Positions 18,611 through 25,784 of a stretch of DNA of 64,000 nucleotides are shown here, one piece after another. The DNA comes from Rhizobium leguminosarum. GTDB taxonomy: Bacteria > Pseudomonadota > Alphaproteobacteria > Rhizobiales > Rhizobiaceae. Position 1 is the first letter of the stretch, and each line of letters opens with the position of its first letter. The stretch is from NCBI RefSeq assembly GCF_002953715.1, contig NZ_CP025012.1, positions 1,302,001 to 1,366,000 on the forward strand, in the 5' to 3' direction. A program made the position numbers and the translations under genes. Under the pieces are notes generated by a model that worked only from the letters and a program-made list of their open reading frames with translations, searched no databases and was not told the origin of the DNA.

Positions 18611-19798
18611 TTATCGGGCCGGCTCCCGCAGGCACCACAATCCAGCCAGCGTCGTCAGCGCGGTCGCTGAGACATAGCCCACAAGCGGCCAGGCGCTGTC
18701 GCCGCCGAGCAGAATCACGAAGACGGTTCCGGCAAAGCCGACGATGATGCTCGCGACGCAGGAATAGAGCGCGACCGCTGTCCCGGCCATGTCGCCAAAG
18801 GCGTCGAGCGCGCCGTTGGCGGTGACCGCTGTCGCCAGGACGATGCCGATCGCGATGATCCACATCGGCACGACGAAGCTGACGAGGGAAGGCTGCAGAA
18901 ACAACTTTCCGAATGCAAGCAGCACGGCGCCGAAAAGCAGCACTGCCATGCCTCTGGCAAGGCTGCCCGCAATGCCCCAGCGCATGACGAAGTGTTTGGC
19001 AAAACGCGCCGTCACGATCATCACCAGCGCCACCGTGGCAAAGACGAAGCTGAAGGCGATGCCGGAGAAGCCGGCTTTATCGATCAAGATGCGGGGTGCT
19101 GTGGAGAAGAAGACAAAGAAGGCACCCATCGCCGCGCTGAAGCCTGCTGTATAAACCCAGAAGGCAAAGCTTGTAAGGATCGGGCGGAGAGCGACCTTCG
19201 CGGTGGCGGCGGGGCGGGTTTCATGCCACCGCATGCCGGCGTTGAAAAGGGCGGCAACCGAAAGGAGGCCGATGACCAGGAAGATGGCGCGCCAACCGAA
19301 GCGATCAGCGATCAAGGCTCCGGCGATCGGACCTAATGCAGGCACGAAGGAGAGGATGGAGCCGAGAAGGCCATAAATCGTGCTGCTTTCGGGACGCCCG
19401 GCGTAGACGTCACGCACTGTTGCGAAAGTTGCAACCAGCGTCGCCGACGCACCGATGGCCTGCACCAATCTCAGCACCATGAAGATCGGTGCAGACGAGG
19501 AGACGGCAAGCAGGAAGGATGACACGGCAAAGAGTGCCGCGCCTCCGAGTAGGACAGGCCGTCGTCCGATGATATCGGAAATTGGGCCGAAGACGATCTG
19601 CCCGGCGCCAAGCACGAGCATGTAGAGGCTAAGGGTCAGTTGGATGACGGCCGGCGAGGTACCGAGCGCCTCCGGCATGACCGGCACGATCGGCAGATAG
19701 ATATCCATGGCAAGCGAAGCCAGGATGTCGAACGGTGCCATCAGCAGCAAGGCCGCCGGCAGGGAATAGGTCCAGGGCTGGATTTTGGAATAGAACAT
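18611..19798 (-). CDS. CmlA/FloR-family chloramphenicol/florfenicol exporter (MFS)
   Basis: A major-facilitator antiporter of 395 residues with twelve helices. The N-terminus closely follows the CmlA/FloR family: PWTYSLPAALLLMAPFDILA, then LAMDIYLPIVPVMPEALG, and the motif A region FGPISDIIGRRPVLLGGA. The LVATFATVRDVYAGRPES segment and ANGALDAFGDMAGTAVALY also follow FloR/CmlA. The product should pump phenicol drugs out of the cell. ATG 19798 is preferred because it aligns with the start of CmlA and FloR; the ribosome-binding site is only GAGCGGG. A nine-codon leader peptide gene and alternative hairpins precede it, suggesting drug-inducible translation. It could be an intrinsic exporter of a natural antibiotic. 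Confidence 0.9.
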   Translation of the reverse strand: MFYSKIQPWTYSLPAALLLMAPFDILASLAMDIYLPIVPVMPEALGTSPAVIQLTLSLYMLVLGAGQIVFGPISDIIGRRPVLLGGAALFAVSSFLLAVSSSAPIFMVLRLVQAIGASATLVATFATVRDVYAGRPESSTIYGLLGSILSFVPALGPIAGALIADRFGWRAIFLVIGLLSVAALFNAGMRWHETRPAATAKVALRPILTSFAFWVYTAGFSAAMGAFFVFFSTAPRILIDKAGFSGIAFSFVFATVALVMIVTARFAKHFVMRWGIAGSLARGMAVLLFGAVLLAFGKLFLQPSLVSFVVPMWIIAIGIVLATAVTANGALDAFGDMAGTAVALYSCVASIIVGFAGTVFVILLGGDSAWPLVGYVSATALTTLAGLWCLREPAR

Positions 19799-19807
19799 GG
19801 GAAAGAA

Positions 19808-19903
19808 CCCGCTCAAATGATTTCATTCGGCGGCGATCTGTCTCTTCATCAGTATCGGGATTGGCCGGACAGACGCCGCAACAACAGGGCAGAGTTGTTG
19901 CGG
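19808..19903 (-). promoter_or_regulatory. Putative translational attenuator with competing hairpins
   Basis: Four arms lie in order on the transcript. Arm 1 (19903-19894, CCGCAACAAC, starting just after the leader stop) pairs perfectly with arm 2 (19885-19876). The arm 2 region (GCGGCGTCTGTC, 19879-19868) can instead pair over 12 bp with one bulge with arm 3 (19842-19830). Arm 3 can alternatively pair with arm 4 (CCGC 19833-19830 with GCGG 19812-19809, plus AATG with CATT), covering the exporter ribosome-binding site. A ribosome stalled on the leader would block arm 1, favour 2:3 and free arm 4. The logic is that of erm/cmlA attenuators; pairing was done by eye. Confidence 0.65.
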
Positions 19904-19904
19904 C

Positions 19905-19934
19905 CTATTTGTCTGCGGACTTGGTTGTTCCCAT
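19905..19934 (-). CDS. Nine-codon CmlA-type leader peptide
   Basis: The frame encodes MGTTKSADK followed by TAG. As I recall it, the leader peptide of integron cmlA is MSTSKNADK, with chloramphenicol-dependent stalling at codon 8; six of nine residues are identical here, including the K-x-A-D-K end. It lies 106 nt upstream of a CmlA/FloR-type exporter and its stop codon abuts the first hairpin arm. The ribosome-binding site is weak (GGGTCG). Position, length and sequence together make chance unlikely. Confidence 0.72.
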   Translation of the reverse strand: MGTTKSADK

Positions 19935-19984
19935 GATTCGACCCGTGAGTGCGGCTTCGCTCATTCCCGAAGCGCTTTGCCAAG

Positions 19985-20013
19985 TTTCTACCAGCAGAAC
20001 CGGAATGCGACAA
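19985..20013 (-). promoter_or_regulatory. Putative sigma-70 promoter of the exporter leader
   Basis: On the minus strand TTGTCG (20013-20008) is followed after 17 bp by TAGAAA (19990-19985). This would start transcription about 44 nt before the leader peptide ATG and lies just after the rpsI terminator. Confidence 0.5.
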
Positions 20014-20049
20014 TGGCATGCCGGCACGCTTCCGATTGGTTTAAACAGA

Positions 20050-20081
20050 GCAAAACAAAAAGGCCGGGTTGCCCCGGCCTT
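20050..20081 (-). terminator. Rho-independent terminator of rplM-rpsI
   Basis: AAGGCCGGG (20060-20068) and CCCGGCCTT (20073-20081) form a 9-bp stem with a 4-nt loop. Reading the minus strand, it is followed by TTTTGTTTTG. It lies 26 bp after the rpsI stop codon. Confidence 0.9.
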
Positions 20082-20106
20082 CGTAAATTCCGTCTGTCCG
20101 AAGCGA

Positions 20107-20571
20107 TTAACGCTTGGAGAACTGGAACGAGCGGCGGGCCTTTGCCTTGCCGTACTTCTTGCGTTCGACGACGCGGCTGTCGCGGGTCAGGAAGCCGCCC
20201 TTCTTCAGCACCGCGCGCAGGCCCGGTTCGAAGTAGGTGAGCGCCTTGGACACGCCATGGCGAACGGCACCGGCCTGGCCGGAGAGGCCGCCGCCGGCAA
20301 CGGTTGCGACGATGTCGAACTGGCCGTCACGGGCAGCCGCGACGATCGGCTGGCGCAGGATCATCTGCAGCACCGGACGTGCGAAATATTCCGCGAATTC
20401 CTTGCCGTTGACGATGATCTTGCCGGAGCCCGGCTTGACCCAGACGCGGGCGACGGCGTTCTTACGCTTGCCGGTCGCGTAGGAGCGGCCGAGCGAATCG
20501 ACCTTGCGGACGTGGGCCGGAGCAGCAGCTTCAGCCGTGCCGAGATCCTTCAGGGAGGAGAGGTCAGCCAT
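20107..20571 (-). CDS. rpsI: 30S ribosomal protein S9
   Basis: A protein of 154 residues with an N-terminal extension of about 28 residues common in alphaproteobacteria. The S9 core runs from [21 protein letters not shown] through [19 protein letters not shown] to the basic tail [20 protein letters not shown], which reaches the P-site tRNA. It starts 1 nt after the rplM stop codon, so the two are translated from one mRNA ending at the terminator at 20050-20081. Confidence 0.98.
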   Translation of the reverse strand: MADLSSLKDLGTAEAAAPAHVRKVDSLGRSYATGKRKNAVARVWVKPGSGKIIVNGKEFAEYFARPVLQMILRQPIVAAARDGQFDIVATVAGGGLSGQAGAVRHGVSKALTYFEPGLRAVLKKGGFLTRDSRVVERKKYGKAKARRSFQFSKR

Positions 20572-20572
20572 A

Positions 20573-21037
20573 TCAGGCGCTCCTTACGTTCTTTTTGTTG
20601 AGCGCGGCAACGTCGAGGGCGACCGGCTGCTGGGCTTCATGGGGATGGTTGGAGCCGGCGTAAACGCGCAGGTTCTTCATCTGGCGACGGCCGAGCGGGC
20701 CACGCGGAACCATGCGTTCGACGGCCTTTTCGAGGACGCGCTCCGGGAAGCGGCCTTCGATGATCTGGCGTGCGCTGCGTTCCTTGATGCCGCCGGCATA
20801 ACCGGTGTGCCAGTAGTAGACCTTGTCGGAATACTTCTTGCCGGTGAAAACGACCTTTTCGGCATTGATGACGATGACGTTGTCGCCGTCGTCAACGTGA
20901 GGCGTGAAGGTTGCCTTGTGCTTGCCGCGCAGGCGCATAGCGATGATGGAAGCGAGACGGCCAACGACCAGCCCTTCGGCGTCGATGATCACCCACTTCT
21001 TCTCCACCTCTGCAGGCTTCTGGGAGAAGGTAGCCAT
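20573..21037 (-). CDS. rplM: 50S ribosomal protein L13
   Basis: A protein of 154 residues with the L13 signatures [49 protein letters not shown] and [20 protein letters not shown]. The ATG at 21037 is chosen because the family begins there ([15 protein letters not shown]); the frame stays open upstream but is not coding-like. It is the first gene of the L13-S9 operon, expressed from a promoter near 21162-21190 through a leader of about 118 nt with a terminator-like hairpin. Confidence 0.97.
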   Translation of the reverse strand: MATFSQKPAEVEKKWVIIDAEGLVVGRLASIIAMRLRGKHKATFTPHVDDGDNVIVINAEKVVFTGKKYSDKVYYWHTGYAGGIKERSARQIIEGRFPERVLEKAVERMVPRGPLGRRQMKNLRVYAGSNHPHEAQQPVALDVAALNKKNVRSA

Positions 21038-21119
21038 AGTGAATACTTTCTTTTTGGGACCCTTGGCCCGAAGGCTTGAAGGGCGTTTCTTGTTGCTTGG
21101 ATTGGCAGGCTCGAGGCAT

Positions 21120-21149
21120 GCCAAAAAGAAAGCAGCCCGGATAGGCTGC
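21120..21149 (-). promoter_or_regulatory. Terminator-like hairpin in the rplM leader
   Basis: On the minus strand GCAGCC (21149-21144) pairs with GGCTGC (21137-21132) around a 6-nt loop and is followed by TTTCTTTTT. It starts within about 10 nt of the predicted transcription start and about 85 nt before rplM. It could be an attenuator of the ribosomal-protein operon or a 5' stability element. Confidence 0.45.
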
Positions 21150-21161
21150 GTTCTGGCGCGG

Positions 21162-21190
21162 TGTATAAAGGGAATACGACATGGGGTCAA
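21162..21190 (-). promoter_or_regulatory. Sigma-70 promoter of rplM-rpsI
   Basis: On the minus strand TTGACC (21190-21185), a 17-bp spacer and TATACA (21167-21162) form a near-consensus housekeeping promoter, as expected for a strongly expressed ribosomal protein operon. Confidence 0.7.
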
Positions 21191-21353
21191 TATCGACTTT
21201 CCCGAGGTTTTGAAAAAAGTTCAAGCAAAAACAAATAGTTAGATATACGGTATTGTAATACCTCATATTTATTGGCTCCCAGGCTGCTGCCCCTGACGTT
21301 TTTCACGTCGCCTCTACCTGTTTGAAATTGCGTCCGACGGTCGAAAGCAGCTC

Positions 21354-22232
21354 TCAACCTTTGAACGCGCGCAGACATTTCATCATTTCGCGAAGGCCGC
21401 GTGTCAGATGTTTGTCCCGGCGTAGAACCATGCCGAGGCGGCGCGTCAGCCGCGGGTTCAGCGATGATGTCGTTACGAGGCCGGCGCGGTCGCGCTTCAG
21501 CGCCAGCCCCGGCAGGATCGACCAGCCAAGTCCCACAGCCACCAGCTCCTTGATCGCCTCGATACTGCCAAACTCCATCGCAGGTCGGATCCTGGTATCC
21601 GGGGCGGCCAACCACGCGTCGATTGCGCGCCGGGTATTGCCGCCCTCATAGAGCAGCAGCGTCCTGTCGCGCATGAATGCGGCGTCCGGCCCGTCTTCGG
21701 GCATCAAGCTGCCCGCGGGGGCGACGGCCAGCAATTCCTCTTCGTAGAACGGTTCGATCTCGAAGTTCCGTCCCGATGCCGGCAGGGCAACGACGGCGAT
21801 GTCGAGGCTGTTGGCTTCCAGTTCGTGCAGAATGTCGTCGGCATCGCCGATGCGTACGGTGATTTCGAGCCCGGGCATGCGTTTTCTGGCGGCAGCAATG
21901 GCACGAGGAAGCAGATGGATCGACGCCGTGCCGCCGCTGCCGATACGCACGCGACCGCTTGCACCGTCTCTGTACGGCACCATCGCTTCTTCCGCAGCGG
22001 CCGATGCCTGAAGCAGCCGCCTTGCATGCACGAGCAGGTCGAGGCCTGCAGCGGTCGGCTGCGCTCGCCGTCCGACGCGCTCGATCAGTCGGACGCCGAG
22101 GCGCTGTTCGAGCCCCTTGACCTGCAGGCTGACCGCCGGTTGCGTCAGGCCTTCCTTGTCGGCAGCGGCCGTAAAGCTTCCGAGATCGGCGACATTGACG
22201 AAGGTGGCAAGCTGATCAAGGTTGAGAGGCAT
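21354..22232 (-). CDS. LysR-family transcriptional regulator
   Basis: A regulator of 292 residues. The N-terminal winged helix-turn-helix reads LDQLATFVNVADLGSFTAAA and LTQPAVSLQVKGLEQRLGVR. A periplasmic-binding-like effector domain follows from about residue 90 (GRVRIGSGGTASIHLLPRAI). The ATG at 22232 has AAGGAT upstream and aligns with the family start. A near-perfect 26-bp palindrome at 22245-22270 immediately upstream, between this gene and the divergent DUF1127 gene, is the likely autoregulatory site. The effector and target genes are unknown; the DUF1127 and enoyl-CoA hydratase genes are candidates. Confidence 0.9.
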   Translation of the reverse strand: MPLNLDQLATFVNVADLGSFTAAADKEGLTQPAVSLQVKGLEQRLGVRLIERVGRRAQPTAAGLDLLVHARRLLQASAAAEEAMVPYRDGASGRVRIGSGGTASIHLLPRAIAAARKRMPGLEITVRIGDADDILHELEANSLDIAVVALPASGRNFEIEPFYEEELLAVAPAGSLMPEDGPDAAFMRDRTLLLYEGGNTRRAIDAWLAAPDTRIRPAMEFGSIEAIKELVAVGLGWSILPGLALKRDRAGLVTTSSLNPRLTRRLGMVLRRDKHLTRGLREMMKCLRAFKG

Positions 22233-22244
22233 ACCAAAGAAATC

Positions 22245-22270
22245 CTTATGCATATCATAATATCCATAAG
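22245..22270. promoter_or_regulatory. Putative LysR operator palindrome
   Basis: A 26-bp dyad runs from CTTATG at 22245-22250 to CATAAG at 22265-22270, with ATAT repeated inside; 11 of 13 base pairs are symmetric. It starts 12 bp upstream of the LysR ATG and ends 56 bp before the DUF1127 ATG. Confidence 0.65.
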
Positions 22271-22326
22271 CTTCTTTTGCGGCATCTTCCAGCGCATCCT
22301 TCACCCGTTCAAGAAAGGAAGAAGCG

Positions 22327-22557
22327 ATGGCTCTGGAATTAAGCGAGATCTTCGAAACACCTCGCGATATCGTTCGGTCGAGACTTCGCCGGATGGCGCG
22401 ATGGAGCCGGCGGCTGCTGATGACGGTCGAACATCACCTCGAAAAGCGCCGCAGCCGTCGCACGCTTTCGGAACTCACCGACGACGAGCTTTGCGATGTC
22501 GGTCTGACCCGTGCGCAGGCAAGCGCCGAGACGTCGAAGTCGTGGTTCTGGTCCTGA
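22327..22557 (+). CDS. DUF1127 small basic protein
   Basis: A protein of 76 residues ending in the DUF1127 signature SELTDDELCDVGLTRAQASA, preceded by an arginine-rich helix (RSRLRRMARWSRRLLM). Small DUF1127 proteins are abundant in rhizobia; some have been linked to RNA turnover and phosphate or carbon regulation, but this copy has no known role. GGAAG lies 6 nt before the ATG. It is divergent from the LysR gene, and the enoyl-CoA hydratase gene follows 96 bp later on the same strand. Confidence 0.82.
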   Translation: MALELSEIFETPRDIVRSRLRRMARWSRRLLMTVEHHLEKRRSRRTLSELTDDELCDVGLTRAQASAETSKSWFWS

Positions 22558-22653
22558 TAGCAGCAGCCTCTGTGGGGAGTGCGGATCGTGCTCGAAATTG
22601 CCGGCGCCTTGTGGCAAAACGTCTGCCTGGAATCGAGCGCAGGGAGCAGCATC

Positions 22654-23484
22654 ATGGCCGAAATCGTATCCTTCCCGGACGCCGCCAGAGCGGAGGAGGG
22701 CGGATTGCTGACCCGCTCGTTGCGCGACGGCGTGCTCCGGCTCGTGCTCGACAATCCACCGGCCAATGTGCTGTCGATCGCGCTTCTCGAAGCGCTGATG
22801 GAAGAGCTGGAAATGGCCGGGGCGGAACCAGATGTGCGCGTCGTCGTCATCGCCTCGAGCGGCAACGTCTTTTCCGCGGGACATGATCTCAAGGAACTCA
22901 CGGCCCATCGCGCCGATGAAGATCAGGGTGCCGGTTTCTTCGAAAAGACCTTTCGGCTCGCTGCCGATCTGATGCTGAAGATCACGCATCTGCCGAAGCC
23001 TGTCATCGCCGAGATCGACGGGCTTGCAACGGCTGCGGGCTGCCAGCTCGTTGCCTCCTGCGATCTGGCGATCTGCACGGATAGTTCGACATTCTGCACG
23101 CCGGGCGTCAACATCGGCCTGTTCTGTTCGACGCCGATGGTGGCCGTTTCCCGTGCCGCGCACCGCAAGCAGGCGATGGAGATGCTGCTGACCGGCGAGA
23201 CGATCGACGCCTCGACTGCCAAGGATTTCGGCCTCGTCAACCGTATCGTGCCCAAGCAGTATCTGGCGCAGGTGGTTTCCAAATATGCGGCTGTGATTGC
23301 CAGCAAGTCACCGCTGACGCTGAAGATTGGCAAGGAAGCCTTCAACCGCCAGCTCGAACTGCCGGTGGAGGCTGCATATGACTATACCGCCAGGGTGATG
23401 GTCGAGAACATGCTGACGCAGGATGCGCAGGAGGGGATCGGCGCCTTCCTCGGCAAGCGCAAGCCGGACTGGAAGGGCGAGTAA
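22654..23484 (+). CDS. Enoyl-CoA hydratase/isomerase family protein
   Basis: A crotonase-fold enzyme of 276 residues. The CoA/oxyanion segments are VLSIALLEALMEELE, FSAGHDLKEL (near residue 75) and IDGLATAAGCQLVASCDLAI (near residue 125). The usual catalytic glutamates are not obvious in PGVNIGLFCSTPMVAVSRA, which resembles the ECHDC3-like subgroup; hydratase activity is therefore not certain. The ATG at 22654 has AGGGAG 7 nt upstream. It converges with the EamA transporter gene with no gap between stop codons. Confidence 0.87.
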   Translation: MAEIVSFPDAARAEEGGLLTRSLRDGVLRLVLDNPPANVLSIALLEALMEELEMAGAEPDVRVVVIASSGNVFSAGHDLKELTAHRADEDQGAGFFEKTFRLAADLMLKITHLPKPVIAEIDGLATAAGCQLVASCDLAICTDSSTFCTPGVNIGLFCSTPMVAVSRAAHRKQAMEMLLTGETIDASTAKDFGLVNRIVPKQYLAQVVSKYAAVIASKSPLTLKIGKEAFNRQLELPVEAAYDYTARVMVENMLTQDAQEGIGAFLGKRKPDWKGE

Positions 23485-24378
23485 TCACGCAAGTTTCAGA
23501 ACCAGCCCGCCGATCGCGATGATGACACCGGCGACGTAGCGCCAGATGCTGGCTTTTTCCTTGAAGACGGTGATCGAGATCACCAGCGCAAACAGGATCG
23601 CGGTTTCGCGCAGGGCTGCGACGGTCGCGACTGGGGCTTTCGTCATCGCCCAGAGTGCGAACCCGTAGGAGGCGATCGAGCCGGCGCCGCCGATGAGGCC
23701 GCGCCACCAGTTGCGACGGACGTGACGCGCGACGGCGACAGCGCCGCGCTGGGACGCTGCCCAGGAAAATAGCAGCACCGGCGGCAGCAGCGACATCCAC
23801 AAAGTGTAGGAGACCGCATTGCCGGAGATACGCGCACCGATGCCGTCGACATAAGTGTAGCTGGCGATGACGCAGGCATTGGCAAGCGATAACATGACGG
23901 CACGGCTGCTGCCGCGCCGGGCCTCCAAAGCGAGTGTCAGCACGCCGGCTGAGATCGTCATCGTGCCGGCAAGGGCGCCGCCGGAAAGACTTTCCTTCAG
24001 GATGAAACCGCTTGTCGCGGCGATCAGGAGCGGCGCGCAGCCACGCATCAGTGGATAGACGAGGCCGATATCGCCGGCCCGGTAGGCGGCGGCGACCAGC
24101 TGAAAATAGGCAAACTGCAGGATAGCCGAGGCGCCGATGAACGGCCAGGCCGAGGCTTGCGGCAGCGGTAGGAATGGCAGGAACGGCAGTGCCGAAACAG
24201 CGCCGCCAGCAGAGATCAGCGCCGCATCCAGGGATTTATCGCTCCCCGCCTTGACGATGGCGTTCCATGTCGCGTGCAGCAGTGCGCCGAAGAGAACGAG
24301 CAGGATGACGTCGAGAGGCAAGGGAGTAAATCCGGAGGATGAGAGGAAGCGGAATACGCCTCGCCTTCGGCGTTTCAA
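23485..24378 (-). CDS. EamA/DMT-family transporter
   Basis: A membrane protein of about 297 residues with ten helices in two EamA repeats (VLFGALLHATWNAIVKAGSD at the start, APVATVAALRETAILFALVI in the second half). DMT transporters export amino acids, metabolites or drugs; no substrate can be assigned. There is no ATG near the N-terminus. A TTG at 24378 has AGGA 6 nt upstream; a TTG at 24321 would give a protein 19 residues shorter that starts close to the first helix. It converges with the enoyl-CoA hydratase gene. Confidence 0.83.
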   Translation of the reverse strand: MKRRRRGVFRFLSSSGFTPLPLDVILLVLFGALLHATWNAIVKAGSDKSLDAALISAGGAVSALPFLPFLPLPQASAWPFIGASAILQFAYFQLVAAAYRAGDIGLVYPLMRGCAPLLIAATSGFILKESLSGGALAGTMTISAGVLTLALEARRGSSRAVMLSLANACVIASYTYVDGIGARISGNAVSYTLWMSLLPPVLLFSWAASQRGAVAVARHVRRNWWRGLIGGAGSIASYGFALWAMTKAPVATVAALRETAILFALVISITVFKEKASIWRYVAGVIIAIGGLVLKLA

Positions 24379-24795
24379 ATTCCTGAAAAGACAACTGGGA
24401 TTTGCACGAAAATGTACGGCTGCGGTCGCTTATGCGTTCACATGTCGAATAGCATCCTTTCTGTATGTGAACAATGGCGATCCATTGGAGCAATTTTTAC
24501 GTGCGCGCGACATGCGTTCAATCCAGGCGATGCTTTCAACTATGAGATGTTTCTAATGGATGTAAGAACAAATAGTGAATATATCACGAACAAAAAAAGA
24601 AAATATCTGCAGGAATGACGGAGCTGATTATTCTATGCTGCTGAAATATAGATATTATTCTATAGCTTTGACATAGGGGAAAATTAAAGCTTCTGATTGT
24701 GCATTATTCAGGAAATCGCAGCGCACAATTGAGCCGGAACCTTTCGCAAACGCGAAAGACGTACAGTTTCGGCGGCGGTCACGACGGTGAAAACA
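24379..24795. other. AT-rich intergenic stretch without a supported gene
   Basis: About 420 bp that is clearly more AT-rich than the rest of the window, especially 24560-24700. The only frame of note (24412-24618) has no ribosome-binding site and no family resemblance. A 7-bp hairpin (CTTTCGC at 24741-24747, loop AAAC, GCGAAAG at 24752-24758) lies near the downstream end of the small exported gene and could be its terminator, although no clear T-run follows. Confidence 0.45.
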
Positions 24796-25119
24796 TCAAA
24801 GCTGATGATGCGGAACGAAGAGCATCCCGTCAAGGTTGTCGATGCTCTGGCAGTTCAGCACCTGGCAGCGCGGATTGTCCTTTGAGGGGATATGCGTCCA
24901 TTCCGCATAATCGGTCGCGTCGCAATAATTGCTGTTGCGGACATAGCGATCGTAGAGCGGCAAGCCACGGGGAGATTGGTAGCGGAAGATGACGGCGCCC
25001 TGATTGTGGATGGCGGCGCGCACGCTGGCACAGCTCATGGTGAGCGGATTGTAGCGCGAGATCGCCAGCGCCGGCGATGCCGCGAGCACGAGCATGAGGG
25101 CAAGAGCGATTTTTTTCAT
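24796..25119 (-). CDS. Small exported cysteine-containing protein of unknown function
   Basis: A protein of 107 residues with a clear signal peptide (MKKIALALMLVLAASPALA, cleavage near residue 19). The mature part has four cysteines (MSCASV, SNYCDATD, NPRCQVLNCQS) that could form two disulfides, and a GLPLYDRYV motif. I recall similar small exported proteins with this motif as a multi-copy family in Rhizobium and Agrobacterium, without known function. ATG 25119 is preferred over an upstream start because it begins the signal peptide and has AGGA about 8 nt upstream. Confidence 0.75.
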   Translation of the reverse strand: MKKIALALMLVLAASPALAISRYNPLTMSCASVRAAIHNQGAVIFRYQSPRGLPLYDRYVRNSNYCDATDYAEWTHIPSKDNPRCQVLNCQSIDNLDGMLFVPHHQL

Positions 25120-25238
25120 CGAATCATCCTCAGGGAGTATCCAATTCATATATACGGAAAAGATGCCTAGCCGGTTTCACGGAAACGCAAAAAAACTGCG
25201 CGCCGTGGCGAAGGGCTTTTGGGAGTGGAGAAGCGGAT

Positions 25239-25667
25239 ATGGATCACGACGCCTACACGGATGATTACCTCGCCGGAATTCTGCATTCGGTAAAGACCAT
25301 CGCGTTGACCGGCGCTTCGCCTAATCCGGCCCGACCGAGCAACGGCGTCATGGGCTATCTGCTGTCGCGCGGCTACGAGGTCATTCCTGTCAACCCGGGG
25401 CAGGCGGGCAATCAGATCCAGGGCCGTACCGTCTATGCCCGGCTCGCCGACATTCCCGTGCCGATCGACATGGTCGACGTATTTCGCGCTTCCGAATATC
25501 TGGACGGGGTCGTCGAGGAGGCGCTGGCGCTGAGGCCGCTGCCGAAGATCATCTGGTCTCAACTTGGTGTCCGCGACGATGCGGCTGCGGCAAAGGCGGA
25601 GGCCGCCGGCATCCAGATGGTGATGAACCGCTGCCCGGCGATCGAATATCCTCGTCTCATTGCCTGA
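25239..25667 (+). CDS. CoA-binding domain protein (YccU-like)
   Basis: A Rossmann-fold protein of 142 residues. It has the CoA-binding signature KTIALTGASPNPARPSNGVM near residues 19-38, then GYEVIPVNPGQAG, DMVDVFRASEYLDGVVEEAL and IWSQLGVRDDAAAAKAEAAG, ending in NRCPAIEYPRL. This matches the small succinyl-CoA-synthetase-like CoA-binding proteins of the YccU type, whose role is unknown. GGAG lies upstream of the ATG. It is 118 bp upstream of the O-acetylhomoserine sulfhydrylase gene on the same strand, a common pairing in rhizobia. Confidence 0.88.
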   Translation: MDHDAYTDDYLAGILHSVKTIALTGASPNPARPSNGVMGYLLSRGYEVIPVNPGQAGNQIQGRTVYARLADIPVPIDMVDVFRASEYLDGVVEEALALRPLPKIIWSQLGVRDDAAAAKAEAAGIQMVMNRCPAIEYPRLIA

Positions 25668-25784
25668 GTTGCGGTCCGCGGAGACGGATTTTCCACGGAA
25701 CGCCCATGGGTTGAAACGGATCGCGATTAACTTTCGTTCGCGAGAGGCTATGATCCCTCCCGTCAGCAATAACGGGAGGACGAC

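Noticed and set aside
24412..24618. A 68-codon frame in the AT-rich intergenic stretch
   Set aside because: No ribosome-binding site, no family resemblance and unlike rhizobial codon use.
25668..25784. Possible SAM-II riboswitch ahead of metY
   Set aside because: The conserved SAM-II pseudoknot sequences could not be found; only a weak promoter-like TTAACT/TATGAT pair is visible.
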